NCBI GenBank assembly: GCA_965222105.1
Contig: CBDCTQ010000009.1
Location: forward strand, 1-64,000
Source of the DNA: CALGLS01 sp965222105
GTDB lineage: Bacteria > Bacteroidota > Bacteroidia > Chitinophagales > Saprospiraceae
Direction of reading: 5' to 3'
Length of the DNA: 64,000 bases
Part shown: positions 1 through 8,832 of the stretch, piece by piece
Layout: every line of letters begins with the position of its first letter
Numbering within the stretch: position 1 is the stretch's first letter
Translations under genes and position numbers: made by a program
The notes under the pieces: generated by a model
Databases searched by the model: none
What the model was told of the DNA's origin: nothing
Seen by the model: the letters and a program-made list of their open reading frames with translations, nothing else

Positions 1-1
1 T

Positions 2-139
2 GTATCGGAAATGGCCATCACCCTCGAAAAGAAAGTACGAATCAAAGAAGGCAAGAAGAAAACAACTCAAATTCAAAAAACCGAGATTGCCTTCGAGGAT
101 ATTAAAAACACGAAAGTGCAAATTAGCTTTAATAACTAG
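2..139 (+). CDS. rimP: RimP ribosome maturation factor, C-terminal end (partial)
   Basis: The window opens inside a reading frame that runs 45 codons to a TAG at 137-139. Its last residues (KNTKVQISFNN) and the Lys-rich stretch before them resemble the C-terminal SH3-like domain end of Bacteroidota RimP, which helps 30S subunit assembly. Position supports this: rimP-nusA-infB is a widely conserved order and the next two genes here are nusA and infB. The N-terminal part lies outside the window, so the identification rests on a short tail plus synteny. The stop codon coincides with the left end of a palindromic repeat element (137-302). Confidence 0.75.
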   Translation, partial: VSEMAITLEKKVRIKEGKKKTTQIQKTEIAFEDIKNTKVQISFNN

Positions 140-302
140 AGTTTATTCGAAAAAATTTTGTATGCATCCCAAATGATCTTTTTACCCTATTCTTCGTCAC
201 GTACTCGCCTTCGTAGCTAAGGCTACGAGGCTCCGTGCGTTCCTCGACTAGTGAAAAAATCTCTCTTTGGTTGCTATACAAAAAAATTCCGCATAATCTC
301 TA
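137..302. repeat. MITE-like palindromic repeat, copy A
   Basis: The element has imperfect terminal inverted repeats (left starts TAGAGTTTATTCGAA, right ends TTCCGCATAATCTCTA). Inner arms follow (TTTTGTATGCA near the left, TTGCTATACAAAA near the right). A central hairpin has stem 209-217/222-230 with loop TAAG. It is clearly homologous to 11220-11385 and 32867-33075. It fills the rimP-nusA gap, beginning on the rimP stop codon and ending 16 nt before the nusA ATG, so it is probably transcribed with the operon. No coding potential or transposase is seen. Confidence 0.85.
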
Positions 303-318
303 CTAACCAACAACTATT

Positions 319-1566
319 ATGAACCTGGTAGATACTTTTTCGGAATTCAAAGCAGGTAAAAACATCGACCGACCTACGATGGTCCGCGTATTGGAGGATG
401 TATTCCGCACCCTCATCAAAAAGAAATACGGCAGTGATGAAAACTTCGACGTCATTGTCAACACCCAAAAAGGGGATTTGGAGTTGTGGCGTGTCCGCGA
501 AATCGTCCCCGACGGCGAAGTGCTGGACGACCGTAGCCAGGTGTCCATTTCAGAAGCACTTTCCATCGACGAAGATTACGAGATCGGCGAAGAATGTTAC
601 GAACAATTGTTTTTGGAAGATTTTGGCCGAAGAGCCATCATGGCCGCCCGGCAAACGCTGATCTCCCGGATCATGGAACTGGAAAAAGACGAAGTTTACC
701 GCCGCTACATTGAGCGGGTGGGCGAAATCGTCATGGGAGAAGTTCACCAAATCCTGAAAAGAGAAATACTGGTACTCGACGACGCCACCGGCACCGAACT
801 GGTGCTTCCACGCAACGAAATGATCAAGGGCGATTTTCTCCGCAAAGGAGATATGATACGAGGCGTGATCCGAAAAGTGGAAATGAAAAACAACAACCCC
901 GTGGTGATCGTATCCCGTACTGACAGTACCTTCCTGGAAAAACTCATGGAACACGAAGTGCCGGAAATAGAGGATGGACTGATCACCATCAAGAAAATCG
1001 TCCGCATGCCAGGCGAACGAGCCAAAGTGGCCGTTGAATCGTACGACGACCGTATAGACCCCGTCGGAGCATGCGTAGGAATGAAGGGATCCCGAATTCA
1101 TGGCATCGTTCGGGAACTAAAAAACGAAAATATCGATATTGTTAATTATACCAACAACCATTCGTTGTTCATCCAGCGGGCACTGACCCCCGCCAAAGTG
1201 ACAACCATCAACCTGGATGTGGAAAAAATGGAAGCAAAAGTCTACCTCGAAGCCGACCAGGTATCGTTGGCCATCGGAAAGGGCGGTACCAACATCAAGC
1301 TGGCCAGCCGCCTGACCGGATTCGAGATCGATGTGTTCCGCAATTCAGCCATTGGTGAAGTTGAAATCGACGACGTCGAACTCGATGAATTCGCCGACGA
1401 AATCGATGGCTGGGTTATCGACGCATTGAAAAACATCGGTTGTGACACCGCCAGAAATGTACTCGACCTCAGCAAAGAAGAGCTGATCCGCCGTACCGAC
1501 CTGGAAGAGGAAACGATCGACCACATATTGTCCATTTTCAGAGCGGAATTTGACGAAGAAGAGTAG
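319..1566 (+). CDS. nusA: Transcription termination/antitermination factor NusA
   Basis: NusA binds RNA polymerase and nascent RNA and modulates pausing, termination and antitermination. The 415-residue product has the expected order: an N-terminal polymerase-binding domain (about 1-130), an S1 domain (about 135-200), then two KH domains. The first carries a GMKGSRI motif near residue 253 and the second an AIGKGGTNIKLA motif near 318. A short helix-hairpin-helix-like tail (about 370-405) and an acidic end follow. Length fits Bacteroidota NusA without the extra acidic repeats of E. coli. The gene lies between rimP and infB. The ATG at 319 is 16 nt after the end of a palindromic repeat and no Shine-Dalgarno site is visible, as is usual in this phylum. 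Confidence 0.98.
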   Translation: MNLVDTFSEFKAGKNIDRPTMVRVLEDVFRTLIKKKYGSDENFDVIVNTQKGDLELWRVREIVPDGEVLDDRSQVSISEALSIDEDYEIGEECYEQLFLEDFGRRAIMAARQTLISRIMELEKDEVYRRYIERVGEIVMGEVHQILKREILVLDDATGTELVLPRNEMIKGDFLRKGDMIRGVIRKVEMKNNNPVVIVSRTDSTFLEKLMEHEVPEIEDGLITIKKIVRMPGERAKVAVESYDDRIDPVGACVGMKGSRIHGIVRELKNENIDIVNYTNNHSLFIQRALTPAKVTTINLDVEKMEAKVYLEADQVSLAIGKGGTNIKLASRLTGFEIDVFRNSAIGEVEIDDVELDEFADEIDGWVIDALKNIGCDTARNVLDLSKEELIRRTDLEEETIDHILSIFRAEFDEEE

Positions 1567-1609
1567 ATAAATCCTTCTGATCGGACATTGGATTTTTCCA
1601 AAATAAGAT

Positions 1610-1636
1610 AAAACAGGCTCGATTCGGGCTCGTTTT
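1610..1636 (+). terminator. Possible hairpin terminator after nusA
   Basis: A stem of AAAAC...GTTTT continues through G-C and wobble pairs with one A-C mismatch around an ATT loop, 44 nt after the nusA stop codon. The T-tract is short (four T), so it may only attenuate read-through into infB. Read by eye; no folding energy was computed. Confidence 0.4.
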
Positions 1637-1643
1637 GCCCCCG

Positions 1644-1710
1644 GAAAAGTACCGAAATACCTTTTTTTCAGGCAATTATAGACATTGACCTAAGGAATCC
1701 GGTACTTTTC
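1644..1710. repeat. 11-bp inverted repeat upstream of infB
   Basis: Perfect arms GAAAAGTACCG (1644-1654) and CGGTACTTTTC (1700-1710) are separated by 45 nt. The right arm lies just before the candidate infB -7 box, so the pair could act as an operator or leader structure. The arm core GTACTTTT also appears in the hairpin at 16331-16358. Confidence 0.7.
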
Positions 1711-1721
1711 TATTACCTTTG
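1685..1721 (+). promoter_or_regulatory. Candidate infB promoter
   Basis: A perfect Bacteroidota -7 box TACCTTTG lies at 1714-1721. The nearest upstream TTG (1685-1687) is 26 nt away, longer than the usual 19-22, so the -33 element is doubtful. It would give a leader of roughly 190 nt before the infB ATG. Confidence 0.4.
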
Positions 1722-1915
1722 CAATCCAATTTTTTGGATGCGAGGTAAATCGGAAACGCTATTTCTCAACCTACAGCAGGTTGTTCTTAAGTTAGACTAA
1801 AAGGTTTTCATGATGAGTATTTTATTAATCAAGTAAAACAAAATACAAGATGTAAAAGAAAAAAACTTATCGTAAAGCACTTTTGTCTATCATTATTTTC
1901 GACTAAAATAACTTT

Positions 1916-4651
1916 ATGCCGCAACGCTTAGTCAAGGTAGCAAAAGAATTGAACGTAGGTACCACCACCATCGTGGAGTACTTGCATAAGTGTGGGTTCG
2001 ACCTGGACAACAAACCCACTGCCAAGGTTTCTGACGAAATGTACACTGTACTGGTCAAGGAGTTCCAAAACTCCGCTGCCATCAAAGAAAAGGCCGACCA
2101 ACTTATGTTCGGCACCCGCCCCAACCCAAAAAATGAACCCGAAGCCAAAAGAAGTGCAGTTGCCCCACCTCCCCCTCCCAAACCGGAACCCGAAAAAATT
2201 CCCGAACCCGTCGCCAAAGAAACACCACCCGCTCCTGCCGTTGAACCGGAGCCGGAAGTCACTGCTGAATCTCCCAAGATCGGTCTCACCATAAAAGGTA
2301 AAATCGACCTCGACAAACCCAAAAAAGCTGAAACAGCCAAAGAAACACCCAAAGAGGTGGATGCCCCACCACCAGAAGCCACTCCTGAACCGGTAAAAGA
2401 CAAGACTCCTAAGGAAGAGCCCGCCACTCCAGAAGCTAAAACAGAGACTCCGGCACCAGCTGCCGACGAGACGTTAAGGGCAGAAGCCCCCCAACTCAAA
2501 GGGTTGAAAATATTGGGTAAGATAGACGCCGATAAACTCAAAAAACCCAAGAAAAAGAAAAAAACTTCCTCCAAAACAAAAACGGGTACCGGAAAACCGG
2601 GTGGAGGAAAAAGCAACGAAACACCCAGAAAAAGAAAGCGAACCCGCAAAAAAATATCCGCCGTTCCCGTCTCCAACAGAGGCGATGGCCGCCGCTCACG
2701 GGGCGGACATGGCCGCAGAGATGAAGTCAAAGAGGTCTCTAAAAAAGAGATCGAAGAAAAAATCAAACAAACTATGGCCCGCCTTTCAGGAGGCGGAAAG
2801 CGCAAGCGACAAAAACTACGCCGCGAAACAAGAGACCGTCACCGCGAAAAGCAGGAATTGCAGGCACTCGAAAAAGAGTCGGGTAAACTACAACTCACCG
2901 AATTCGTCTCCGTCTCTGAACTGGCCAGCCTCCTCAACGTAGCCGTTGCCGACGTCATCACCACCTGTATGAACCTGGGCGTAATCGTATCCATCAATCA
3001 ACGCCTCGACGCAGAGATCATCGAACTGGTGGCCAGCGAATTTGACCACGAAATCGAATTCATCAGTGCAGAAGAAGTGGAAGAGGAAGACGAAATCGCT
3101 GAAGAAAACCCCGAAGACCTCGAACCCCGCGCCCCCATCGTAACCGTCATGGGACACGTTGACCACGGAAAAACTTCATTACTCGACTTTATCCGCAAAT
3201 CAAACGTGGCAGAAGGAGAAGCCGGCGGTATCACCCAACACATTGGTGCCTACGAAGTCAAAGTCGGAGACAAAAAGATCACCTTTCTCGACACCCCCGG
3301 TCACGAAGCATTTACCGCTATGAGGGCCAGAGGAGCCAAAGTAACCGACGTGGCCGTTATCATCATTTCTGCCGACGACAAGGTGATGCCACAAACCAAA
3401 GAAGCCATCAGCCACGCCCAGGCAGCAGGCGTTCCCATCGTATTTGCCATCAACAAGATTGACAAAGATGGCGCCGACCCCGAACGCATCAAACAAGAAC
3501 TGGCCAGCATGAACCTCCTCATTGAAGAATGGGGCGGCAAATACCAATCGCAGGACATCTCCGCCAAACAAGGCACGAACATCGATCTCCTCCTGGAAAA
3601 AATACTACTCGAATCAGAATTGCTCGAACTCAAAGCCAACCCCAACGCCCTGGCATCCGGCACCGTCATAGAAGCCGCACTGGACAAAGGACGCGGCTTT
3701 GTAACAAAAATACTCGTCATCAACGGATCCCTCCAGATAGGCGATGCCATCGTCTCCGGCGAATATTCCGGCAAGGTGAAAGCCATGTTCAACGAAATGG
3801 GTAAAAAGGTAAAAGTAGCCGGCCCCTCCACTCCCGTACTGATATTGGGGCTGAGTGGTGCCCCCCAGGCCGGAGAAAAATTCAAAGAAATGGAAAGCGA
3901 AACGGAAGCCCGCCAGATAGCTTCCCGCCGTGGTCAGATCGCCCGCGAACAGGCCACCAGAGCTTCCAAACGCATCAGCCTCGACGAGATCGGACGCCGC
4001 CTCGCCCTCGGCACCTTCAAAGAGCTCAACCTCATCATCAAGGGAGATGTCGACGGATCCATAGAAGCACTCGCCGACTCCCTCCTCAAACAATCCATCG
4101 AAACCGTACAGGTCAACGTCATCCACAAAGCAGTGGGGCAGATCATCGAGTCGGACGTATTGCTGGCCTCCGCCTCCGACGCCATCATCATCGGGTTCCA
4201 GGTACGTCCTTCAGTAGGTGCCCGCAAACTGGCCGAGCGCGAAGGCGTCCAGATAAAAATGTACTCCATCATCTACGAAGCCATCGAAGAGCTGCGCATG
4301 GCTATCGAAGGAATGCTCGAACCAACAAAAGAAGAAAAGATCGTTTCCCAAATCGAAGTCCGAGAGGTTTACAAAATCAGTCGACTGGGTACGGTAGCAG
4401 GTTGCTACGTCATGGAAGGCAAAATCACCAGAAACACCAAAGTACGCCTCATACGCAACGGCATCGTGGTCTTCCCGATCAAAGAAGGCGTGGTTGGAGA
4501 ACTGGGCTCACTAAAACGATTTAAAGACGACGCCAAAGAAGTCAAAAGCGGACTGGAATGCGGCCTGACCATCAAAAACTTCAACGACATCAAAGTCGGC
4601 GACATCGTCGAAGGGTATGAAATCGTGGAAATCAAACAGAAGTTGAGCTAG
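1916..4651 (+). CDS. infB: Translation initiation factor IF-2
   Basis: IF-2 is the GTPase that brings initiator tRNA to the 30S subunit and promotes subunit joining. The 911-residue protein begins with a typical IF2 N-terminal helical domain (MPQRLVKVAKELNVGTTTIV). A Pro/Glu/Lys-rich low-complexity linker (about 55-310) and a second IF2_N module (about 326-375) follow. The G domain has GHVDHGKT near 412, DTPGH near 459 and NKID near 512. Domains II-IV fill the rest and are intact. The start matches the family N-terminus. About 350 nt separate it from nusA, and that gap has its own hairpin and promoter-like box, so infB may be transcribed both with nusA and independently. It converges with bamA, 20 nt downstream. 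Confidence 0.98.
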   Translation: MPQRLVKVAKELNVGTTTIVEYLHKCGFDLDNKPTAKVSDEMYTVLVKEFQNSAAIKEKADQLMFGTRPNPKNEPEAKRSAVAPPPPPKPEPEKIPEPVAKETPPAPAVEPEPEVTAESPKIGLTIKGKIDLDKPKKAETAKETPKEVDAPPPEATPEPVKDKTPKEEPATPEAKTETPAPAADETLRAEAPQLKGLKILGKIDADKLKKPKKKKKTSSKTKTGTGKPGGGKSNETPRKRKRTRKKISAVPVSNRGDGRRSRGGHGRRDEVKEVSKKEIEEKIKQTMARLSGGGKRKRQKLRRETRDRHREKQELQALEKESGKLQLTEFVSVSELASLLNVAVADVITTCMNLGVIVSINQRLDAEIIELVASEFDHEIEFISAEEVEEEDEIAEENPEDLEPRAPIVTVMGHVDHGKTSLLDFIRKSNVAEGEAGGITQHIGAYEVKVGDKKITFLDTPGHEAFTAMRARGAKVTDVAVIIISADDKVMPQTKEAISHAQAAGVPIVFAINKIDKDGADPERIKQELASMNLLIEEWGGKYQSQDISAKQGTNIDLLLEKILLESELLELKANPNALASGTVIEAALDKGRGFVTKILVINGSLQIGDAIVSGEYSGKVKAMFNEMGKKVKVAGPSTPVLILGLSGAPQAGEKFKEMESETEARQIASRRGQIAREQATRASKRISLDEIGRRLALGTFKELNLIIKGDVDGSIEALADSLLKQSIETVQVNVIHKAVGQIIESDVLLASASDAIIIGFQVRPSVGARKLAEREGVQIKMYSIIYEAIEELRMAIEGMLEPTKEEKIVSQIEVREVYKISRLGTVAGCYVMEGKITRNTKVRLIRNGIVVFPIKEGVVGELGSLKRFKDDAKEVKSGLECGLTIKNFNDIKVGDIVEGYEIVEIKQKLS

Positions 4652-4671
4652 GTTTTAGTTTACACTCTTTC

Positions 4672-7239
4672 CTACTCCGGTTCAAATCCAAGGATAATAT
4701 TGAACGTTCCGTACTTATTGAAGATAGAGCCGGTGGAATTGGTATTCTTATCGAAGCCCAGGCCGTAGTCAAATCCCAGCGTACCGAACATAGGCAAAAA
4801 CACCCGCAACCCCATACCGGCCGACCGCTTAACGTCGAAAGGATTAAAGTCGCTGAATCGCCGCCAGGCATTACCCCCTTCCACAAAAGCCAGTACAAAT
4901 ATCGTGGCACTTGGATTGAGCGAAAACGGATAGCGCAACTCAATATTAAACTTGTCAAAAACAGGCGCTGCCACCGTAATGGCTCGTCCATTGATATCGC
5001 TGCCAATATTAGCTTCCAGATCTCCAACATCGTACCCACGCATGGATATGATGTCCAGCCCGGTGTAAAAATTGCCTGCCGTTTGTTGCGAAAATCCATC
5101 TCCTCCCAACTGAAATTGCTCAAAAGGCGATAGCCCGATGCTTTTGTTGTACGACCCCAGCATCCCTATTTTGCCACCGAGCTTGATGACCAGCTTCTGG
5201 GCAGCATCCAGCGCCGTGTACCATTCAAAATTGAATCGCCATTTGTGGTATTCCAACCACTTGAACCGCTCTTCAGACGGCAAATTGCTGTAATCTTTGT
5301 TGTTGAACAAAGAATAGGGCGGTGTCAACTGCATGGAAAGCGAAAACTTCGACCCCGATCTGGGATAGATCGGATCGCTGATGCTCGAACGGGTAATCGT
5401 TTGGTTGACGCTGAAGTTGTAAAAATTACCATCTGTAATCGGTTCTCCCGGACGCACCTGAAAGGAGCCGAACCAGTTGGACAGCGATAAACTTTGTAAA
5501 CTCAAGGTGGTGTTGGAGATGAAAAAATCATCCGGTTTTTTCATCCGAAATCCAAGGCCGATCGTTCCTCCTAAAATGTTGAACCGCCCAAAGTCATCAG
5601 ACCCTTTTGGAAGCCCATTGGTCAAAATGTTGATGTAGGCCCCCACCGACAGAGAGGTTGGCTTTTTGCCTCCGAGCCAGGGTTCTGTAAAAGAAATGTT
5701 GTACGACTGGAACCGGCTGCCATTCGTTTGAGCACGTAACGACAACCGCTGGCCGTCGCCTTGCGGCAATGGACTCCAGGATTCTTTTTTGAAAAAATTG
5801 CGCAATGAAAAATTATTGAAGCTAACGCCCAGGGTGCCGATCACACCCCGCCCACCAGCCCAACCCGCCGACAGCTCCAACTGATCGGACGGTTTCTCTT
5901 CCAGTACATATTCGATATCAACTGTGCCTCGCTGAGGGTTGACCGGGGTGTTGATCTCCATCGCTTCGGGATTGAAGTAGCCCAGGTTGACGATCTCACG
6001 CTGCGAACGGATGATGTCCGACCGGCTGAATTTTTGTCCGGGACGGGTACGTAGTTCGCGCCGGATAACGTGTTCATGGGTTCTGTCATTGCCGCTGATG
6101 ACCACCCGGTCGATGGTGGCCTGGGGGCCTTCATAGATGCGTATCTCCAGGTCGATCGAATCATCGACGATGGCCGTTTCTACCGGATCGACCCGGAAAA
6201 AGAGGTAGCCATTGTCCATATAAACCGTACTGACATCGCGCCCGTCGGGACTGAAGCGGAGACGTGTTTCGAGGAGTTCCTGATTGTAAATATCGCCTTT
6301 TTTGATGCCCAGGATGTTTTCGAGCAAATCCGTTTCATAGATGGAGTTGCCCTTCCACGCGATATTTCTGAAGTGGTACTGCACTCCTTCGTAAAGATCA
6401 ATCTCTACCTGAAGGTCGCCATCGGCTTCGCGCCAAACGGTATCGCGCAGAATGATGGCATCTTTAAAACCCAGGGTGTTGTAGTATTGGATCAGGGTCT
6501 GCTTGTCGATCTCATACTCGTCTTTTATCATTTTGGAAGCGGAAAATAAACGCGCCTTCCTCCGGGTACCCTTCATTAGTTTTCGGAGTTTTCTGCTCTT
6601 CACATTTTCATTTCCCGTAAAGGTGATATTTTGAATTTTCACCCGTTTGTTTCTATCCACATCGAAGATCAACCGCACAGCATTGACCCTCTTTTTATCC
6701 AACTCTTCCGTAACCGTTACTTCTGTGTTGAGGAATCCCTTTTCATGAAAATATTCTTTAATGCCATTGCTGACCCCCATTTTGGCGTGTTCGGTTACGA
6801 TCCCTCCCTTGATGAGGTGTTGCTGAACGATGTCGTTGAGGTCGTCGTGCTTCGATTTTTTAACTCCTTTGAAGGAGTGCTCGGTGTAGCGAGGCCTTTC
6901 CTGAACGGCGATTTCGAGGAATATGAGTTCGCCGATTTTTTTCTGTTTGTAAATTTGTATGTCGGTAAACAACCTCAACTTCCAGAGTGCTTTCATGGCC
7001 CGTTGGATGTCGGGGCCGGGAATGCGGATTTTATCGCCTACTTTAAATCCGGCAATGGAAATGATGGCGTTTGCATCGCTGTATTGGGCTCCGGTGACGT
7101 TGATACCGCCGATCTCGTATTCCTTAAACTGGGAATAGTCAATGACTGGGGGAATCGTGTCGTTGTTTTGAGCCTTTATAGAAGAAAAGAGAAGTAACTG
7201 GCTGAGAATTAGTAAGGTAAAGCGCCAATATTTTTTCAT
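4672..7239 (-). CDS. bamA: Outer membrane protein assembly factor BamA
   Basis: BamA is the central Omp85-family insertase that folds beta-barrel proteins into the outer membrane. The 855-residue product has a signal peptide (hydrophobic 6-22, then KAQ) and tandem POTRA domains (about 35-430). A 16-strand barrel follows (about 450-855), with alternating hydrophobic residues and glycine/aromatic-rich strands. A lid-loop-type segment appears near FVEGGNAW. The C-terminus ends in a typical beta-signal-like strand (TFNIILGFEPE). It follows uppS on the same strand, the order often seen in Bacteroidota. No SD is visible. A 93-nt gap separates it from uppS. Confidence 0.95.
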   Translation of the reverse strand: MKKYWRFTLLILSQLLLFSSIKAQNNDTIPPVIDYSQFKEYEIGGINVTGAQYSDANAIISIAGFKVGDKIRIPGPDIQRAMKALWKLRLFTDIQIYKQKKIGELIFLEIAVQERPRYTEHSFKGVKKSKHDDLNDIVQQHLIKGGIVTEHAKMGVSNGIKEYFHEKGFLNTEVTVTEELDKKRVNAVRLIFDVDRNKRVKIQNITFTGNENVKSRKLRKLMKGTRRKARLFSASKMIKDEYEIDKQTLIQYYNTLGFKDAIILRDTVWREADGDLQVEIDLYEGVQYHFRNIAWKGNSIYETDLLENILGIKKGDIYNQELLETRLRFSPDGRDVSTVYMDNGYLFFRVDPVETAIVDDSIDLEIRIYEGPQATIDRVVISGNDRTHEHVIRRELRTRPGQKFSRSDIIRSQREIVNLGYFNPEAMEINTPVNPQRGTVDIEYVLEEKPSDQLELSAGWAGGRGVIGTLGVSFNNFSLRNFFKKESWSPLPQGDGQRLSLRAQTNGSRFQSYNISFTEPWLGGKKPTSLSVGAYINILTNGLPKGSDDFGRFNILGGTIGLGFRMKKPDDFFISNTTLSLQSLSLSNWFGSFQVRPGEPITDGNFYNFSVNQTITRSSISDPIYPRSGSKFSLSMQLTPPYSLFNNKDYSNLPSEERFKWLEYHKWRFNFEWYTALDAAQKLVIKLGGKIGMLGSYNKSIGLSPFEQFQLGGDGFSQQTAGNFYTGLDIISMRGYDVGDLEANIGSDINGRAITVAAPVFDKFNIELRYPFSLNPSATIFVLAFVEGGNAWRRFSDFNPFDVKRSAGMGLRVFLPMFGTLGFDYGLGFDKNTNSTGSIFNKYGTFNIILGFEPE

Positions 7240-7332
7240 TTATGGAAATTTTCTTTTTGTCAAATCATTATGAGAACGAGCATAACGGCTTACTGTTGTT
7301 AGGATAACGCAATAAAAATTGTCGTGGTTGGC

Positions 7333-8073
7333 TCAACTGAGCTGGTCGCTGGTCATACCGAAACGTCGTTCGCGGTGTTGGTATTCGACGATGGCCTTGT
7401 AAAAATGTTCCTTTCGGAAGTCGGGCCAGAACACGTCGGTGAAGTACAACTCCGTGTACGATATTTGCCACAACAGGAAGTTGCTGATGCGATGTTCACC
7501 GCTGGTGCGGATCAGTAGTTCGGGGTCGGGGATATTTTTAGTGCTTAGGGCCGATGCGAAAACTGATTCATCAATGTCGCTGGGGTTTAGAGATTGAGAC
7601 GACACTTGTTTTGTCAATTGACGGACGGCGTTGATGATTTCCCAGCGAGCACTATAATTGAGTGCCAGCACGAGGGTCATTCGGGTATTTTGCCGGGTGT
7701 TATCAATGCCTTCCAGTAGAGCCTGATGCGTTTTTTTTGGCAGCTTCGACAGGTCGCCAATGGCCATAAGCCGGATATTGTTTTTGTTGAGGGTGGCGAT
7801 TTCCTTTCGCAGGGTTTCCACCAAAAGTCCCATCAGGGCGTTGACTTCAAATTTGGGACGGTTCCAGTTCTCGGTCGAAAAGGCGTACAAAGTGAGGAAT
7901 TCGATCCCCAGTTCAGCTGCTGCTTCGGTGGTTTCCCTTACGGAAACCACTCCGTTTTTGTGCCCAAATACCCGCTGTTTGCCGTGTTGTTTGGCCCAGC
8001 GGCCGTTGCCGTCCATGATGATGGCGATGTGCCGGGGCAGTTTTTCCTTTATTATTTTTGCTTTTAGACTCAT
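7333..8073 (-). CDS. uppS: Isoprenyl transferase (undecaprenyl diphosphate synthase)
   Basis: A cis-prenyltransferase that condenses isopentenyl diphosphate units to make undecaprenyl diphosphate, the lipid carrier for peptidoglycan and surface polysaccharides. The 246-residue protein shows all family signatures. MDGNGRWA has the catalytic Asp at 21, FSTENWNRP lies near 68, and the C-terminal LLIRTSGEHRISNFLLWQ holds the pyrophosphate-binding Arg residues. Length is normal. It is followed by bamA on the same strand, and pth lies upstream. A TACCTTTG -7 box lies 33 nt before the ATG. Confidence 0.96.
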   Translation of the reverse strand: MSLKAKIIKEKLPRHIAIIMDGNGRWAKQHGKQRVFGHKNGVVSVRETTEAAAELGIEFLTLYAFSTENWNRPKFEVNALMGLLVETLRKEIATLNKNNIRLMAIGDLSKLPKKTHQALLEGIDNTRQNTRMTLVLALNYSARWEIINAVRQLTKQVSSQSLNPSDIDESVFASALSTKNIPDPELLIRTSGEHRISNFLLWQISYTELYFTDVFWPDFRKEHFYKAIVEYQHRERRFGMTSDQLS

Positions 8074-8105
8074 TGCGCTGAAGCCCCCTTTTTGAAAAAG
8101 TGATG

Positions 8106-8113
8106 CAAAGGTA
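8106..8113 (-). promoter_or_regulatory. Candidate -7 box for uppS
   Basis: The minus strand reads TACCTTTG, a perfect TAnnTTTG match, 33 nt upstream of the uppS ATG. I found no TTG at the usual distance, so only the -7 half is supported. Confidence 0.35.
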
Positions 8114-8177
8114 ATAAAAGAACGGGAAATGACTGGGGTATGCGGCTGGCCGAACCGACTCTTTAGCCCACCAGGTT

Positions 8178-8738
8178 TCAGTTATTGTACTGATTCATGG
8201 TGTGCCGAAGCCCGATGGTACCAAAACTTTTGACCATATCGGCGGCCTTTTCGATCAGAGCGGAGAGCTGTTCACCTTCTTCGGATGTCCATTCGCCCAG
8301 TACAAAATCGACCTGCCGGCCTTTGGCAAATTCGCTGCCGATGCCGAAACGCAGCCGTGCGTATTGTTGGTTGCCGAGTTGCTGGTTGATGTCTTTGAGG
8401 CCGTTGTGGCCACCGTCGGAACCTTTACCACGGAGGCGGAGGGTGCCGAAGGGGAGATTTTTATCGTCGACGACCACCAACAAATTACCGGGTTTGATCT
8501 TTTCTTTTTGCATCCAATAGCGGATCGCTTTGCCGCTGAGGTTCATATAGGTGGTGGGCTTGAGAAGGAGAAACGTCCGGCCTTTAAACTTAAAGCTGGC
8601 CGACAAGCCGTTGCCACCGCTTTTGAAGGTAAGGTCTTTTTCTCTTGCGAGAAAATCAACTACATCAAAACCGATGTTGTGGCGGGTATTGGTGTATTCA
8701 GAGCCGACATTTCCGAGACCGGCGATGAGGTATTTCAT
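8178..8738 (-). CDS. pth: Peptidyl-tRNA hydrolase
   Basis: Pth cleaves the ester bond of peptidyl-tRNA released from stalled ribosomes. With the start at 8738 the protein has 186 residues, the usual size. Its active-site residues then fall at family positions: Asn10 (GLGN), His20 (NTRHNIGF), Asn in TTYMNLSG, Asp in VVVDDKNLPFG and Asn in GGHNGLK. An in-frame ATG 20 codons upstream (8798) would add MLQWLKKIFSFSESSTQPDP. I prefer the internal start because a promoter box (8803-8810) predicts transcription beginning at about the upstream ATG, leaving it with no leader. uppS follows about 105 nt downstream. Confidence 0.93.
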   Translation of the reverse strand: MKYLIAGLGNVGSEYTNTRHNIGFDVVDFLAREKDLTFKSGGNGLSASFKFKGRTFLLLKPTTYMNLSGKAIRYWMQKEKIKPGNLLVVVDDKNLPFGTLRLRGKGSDGGHNGLKDINQQLGNQQYARLRFGIGSEFAKGRQVDFVLGEWTSEEGEQLSALIEKAADMVKSFGTIGLRHTMNQYNN

Positions 8739-8802
8739 AGGATCGGGTTGGGTACTGCTTTCGCTAAATGAAAAAATTTTTTTGAGCCATTGAAGCATGG
8801 AG

Positions 8803-8832
8803 CAAAGGTAGGTAATCTTCCCCTTTCAACAA
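8803..8832 (-). promoter_or_regulatory. pth promoter
   Basis: On the minus strand TTG (8832-8830) is followed after exactly 19 nt by TACCTTTG (8810-8803), an excellent match to the Bacteroidota -33/-7 consensus. The predicted start of transcription is near 8797, on top of the upstream in-frame ATG of pth. This argues for translation from 8738 with a leader of about 60 nt, or else for a leaderless message. Confidence 0.65.
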
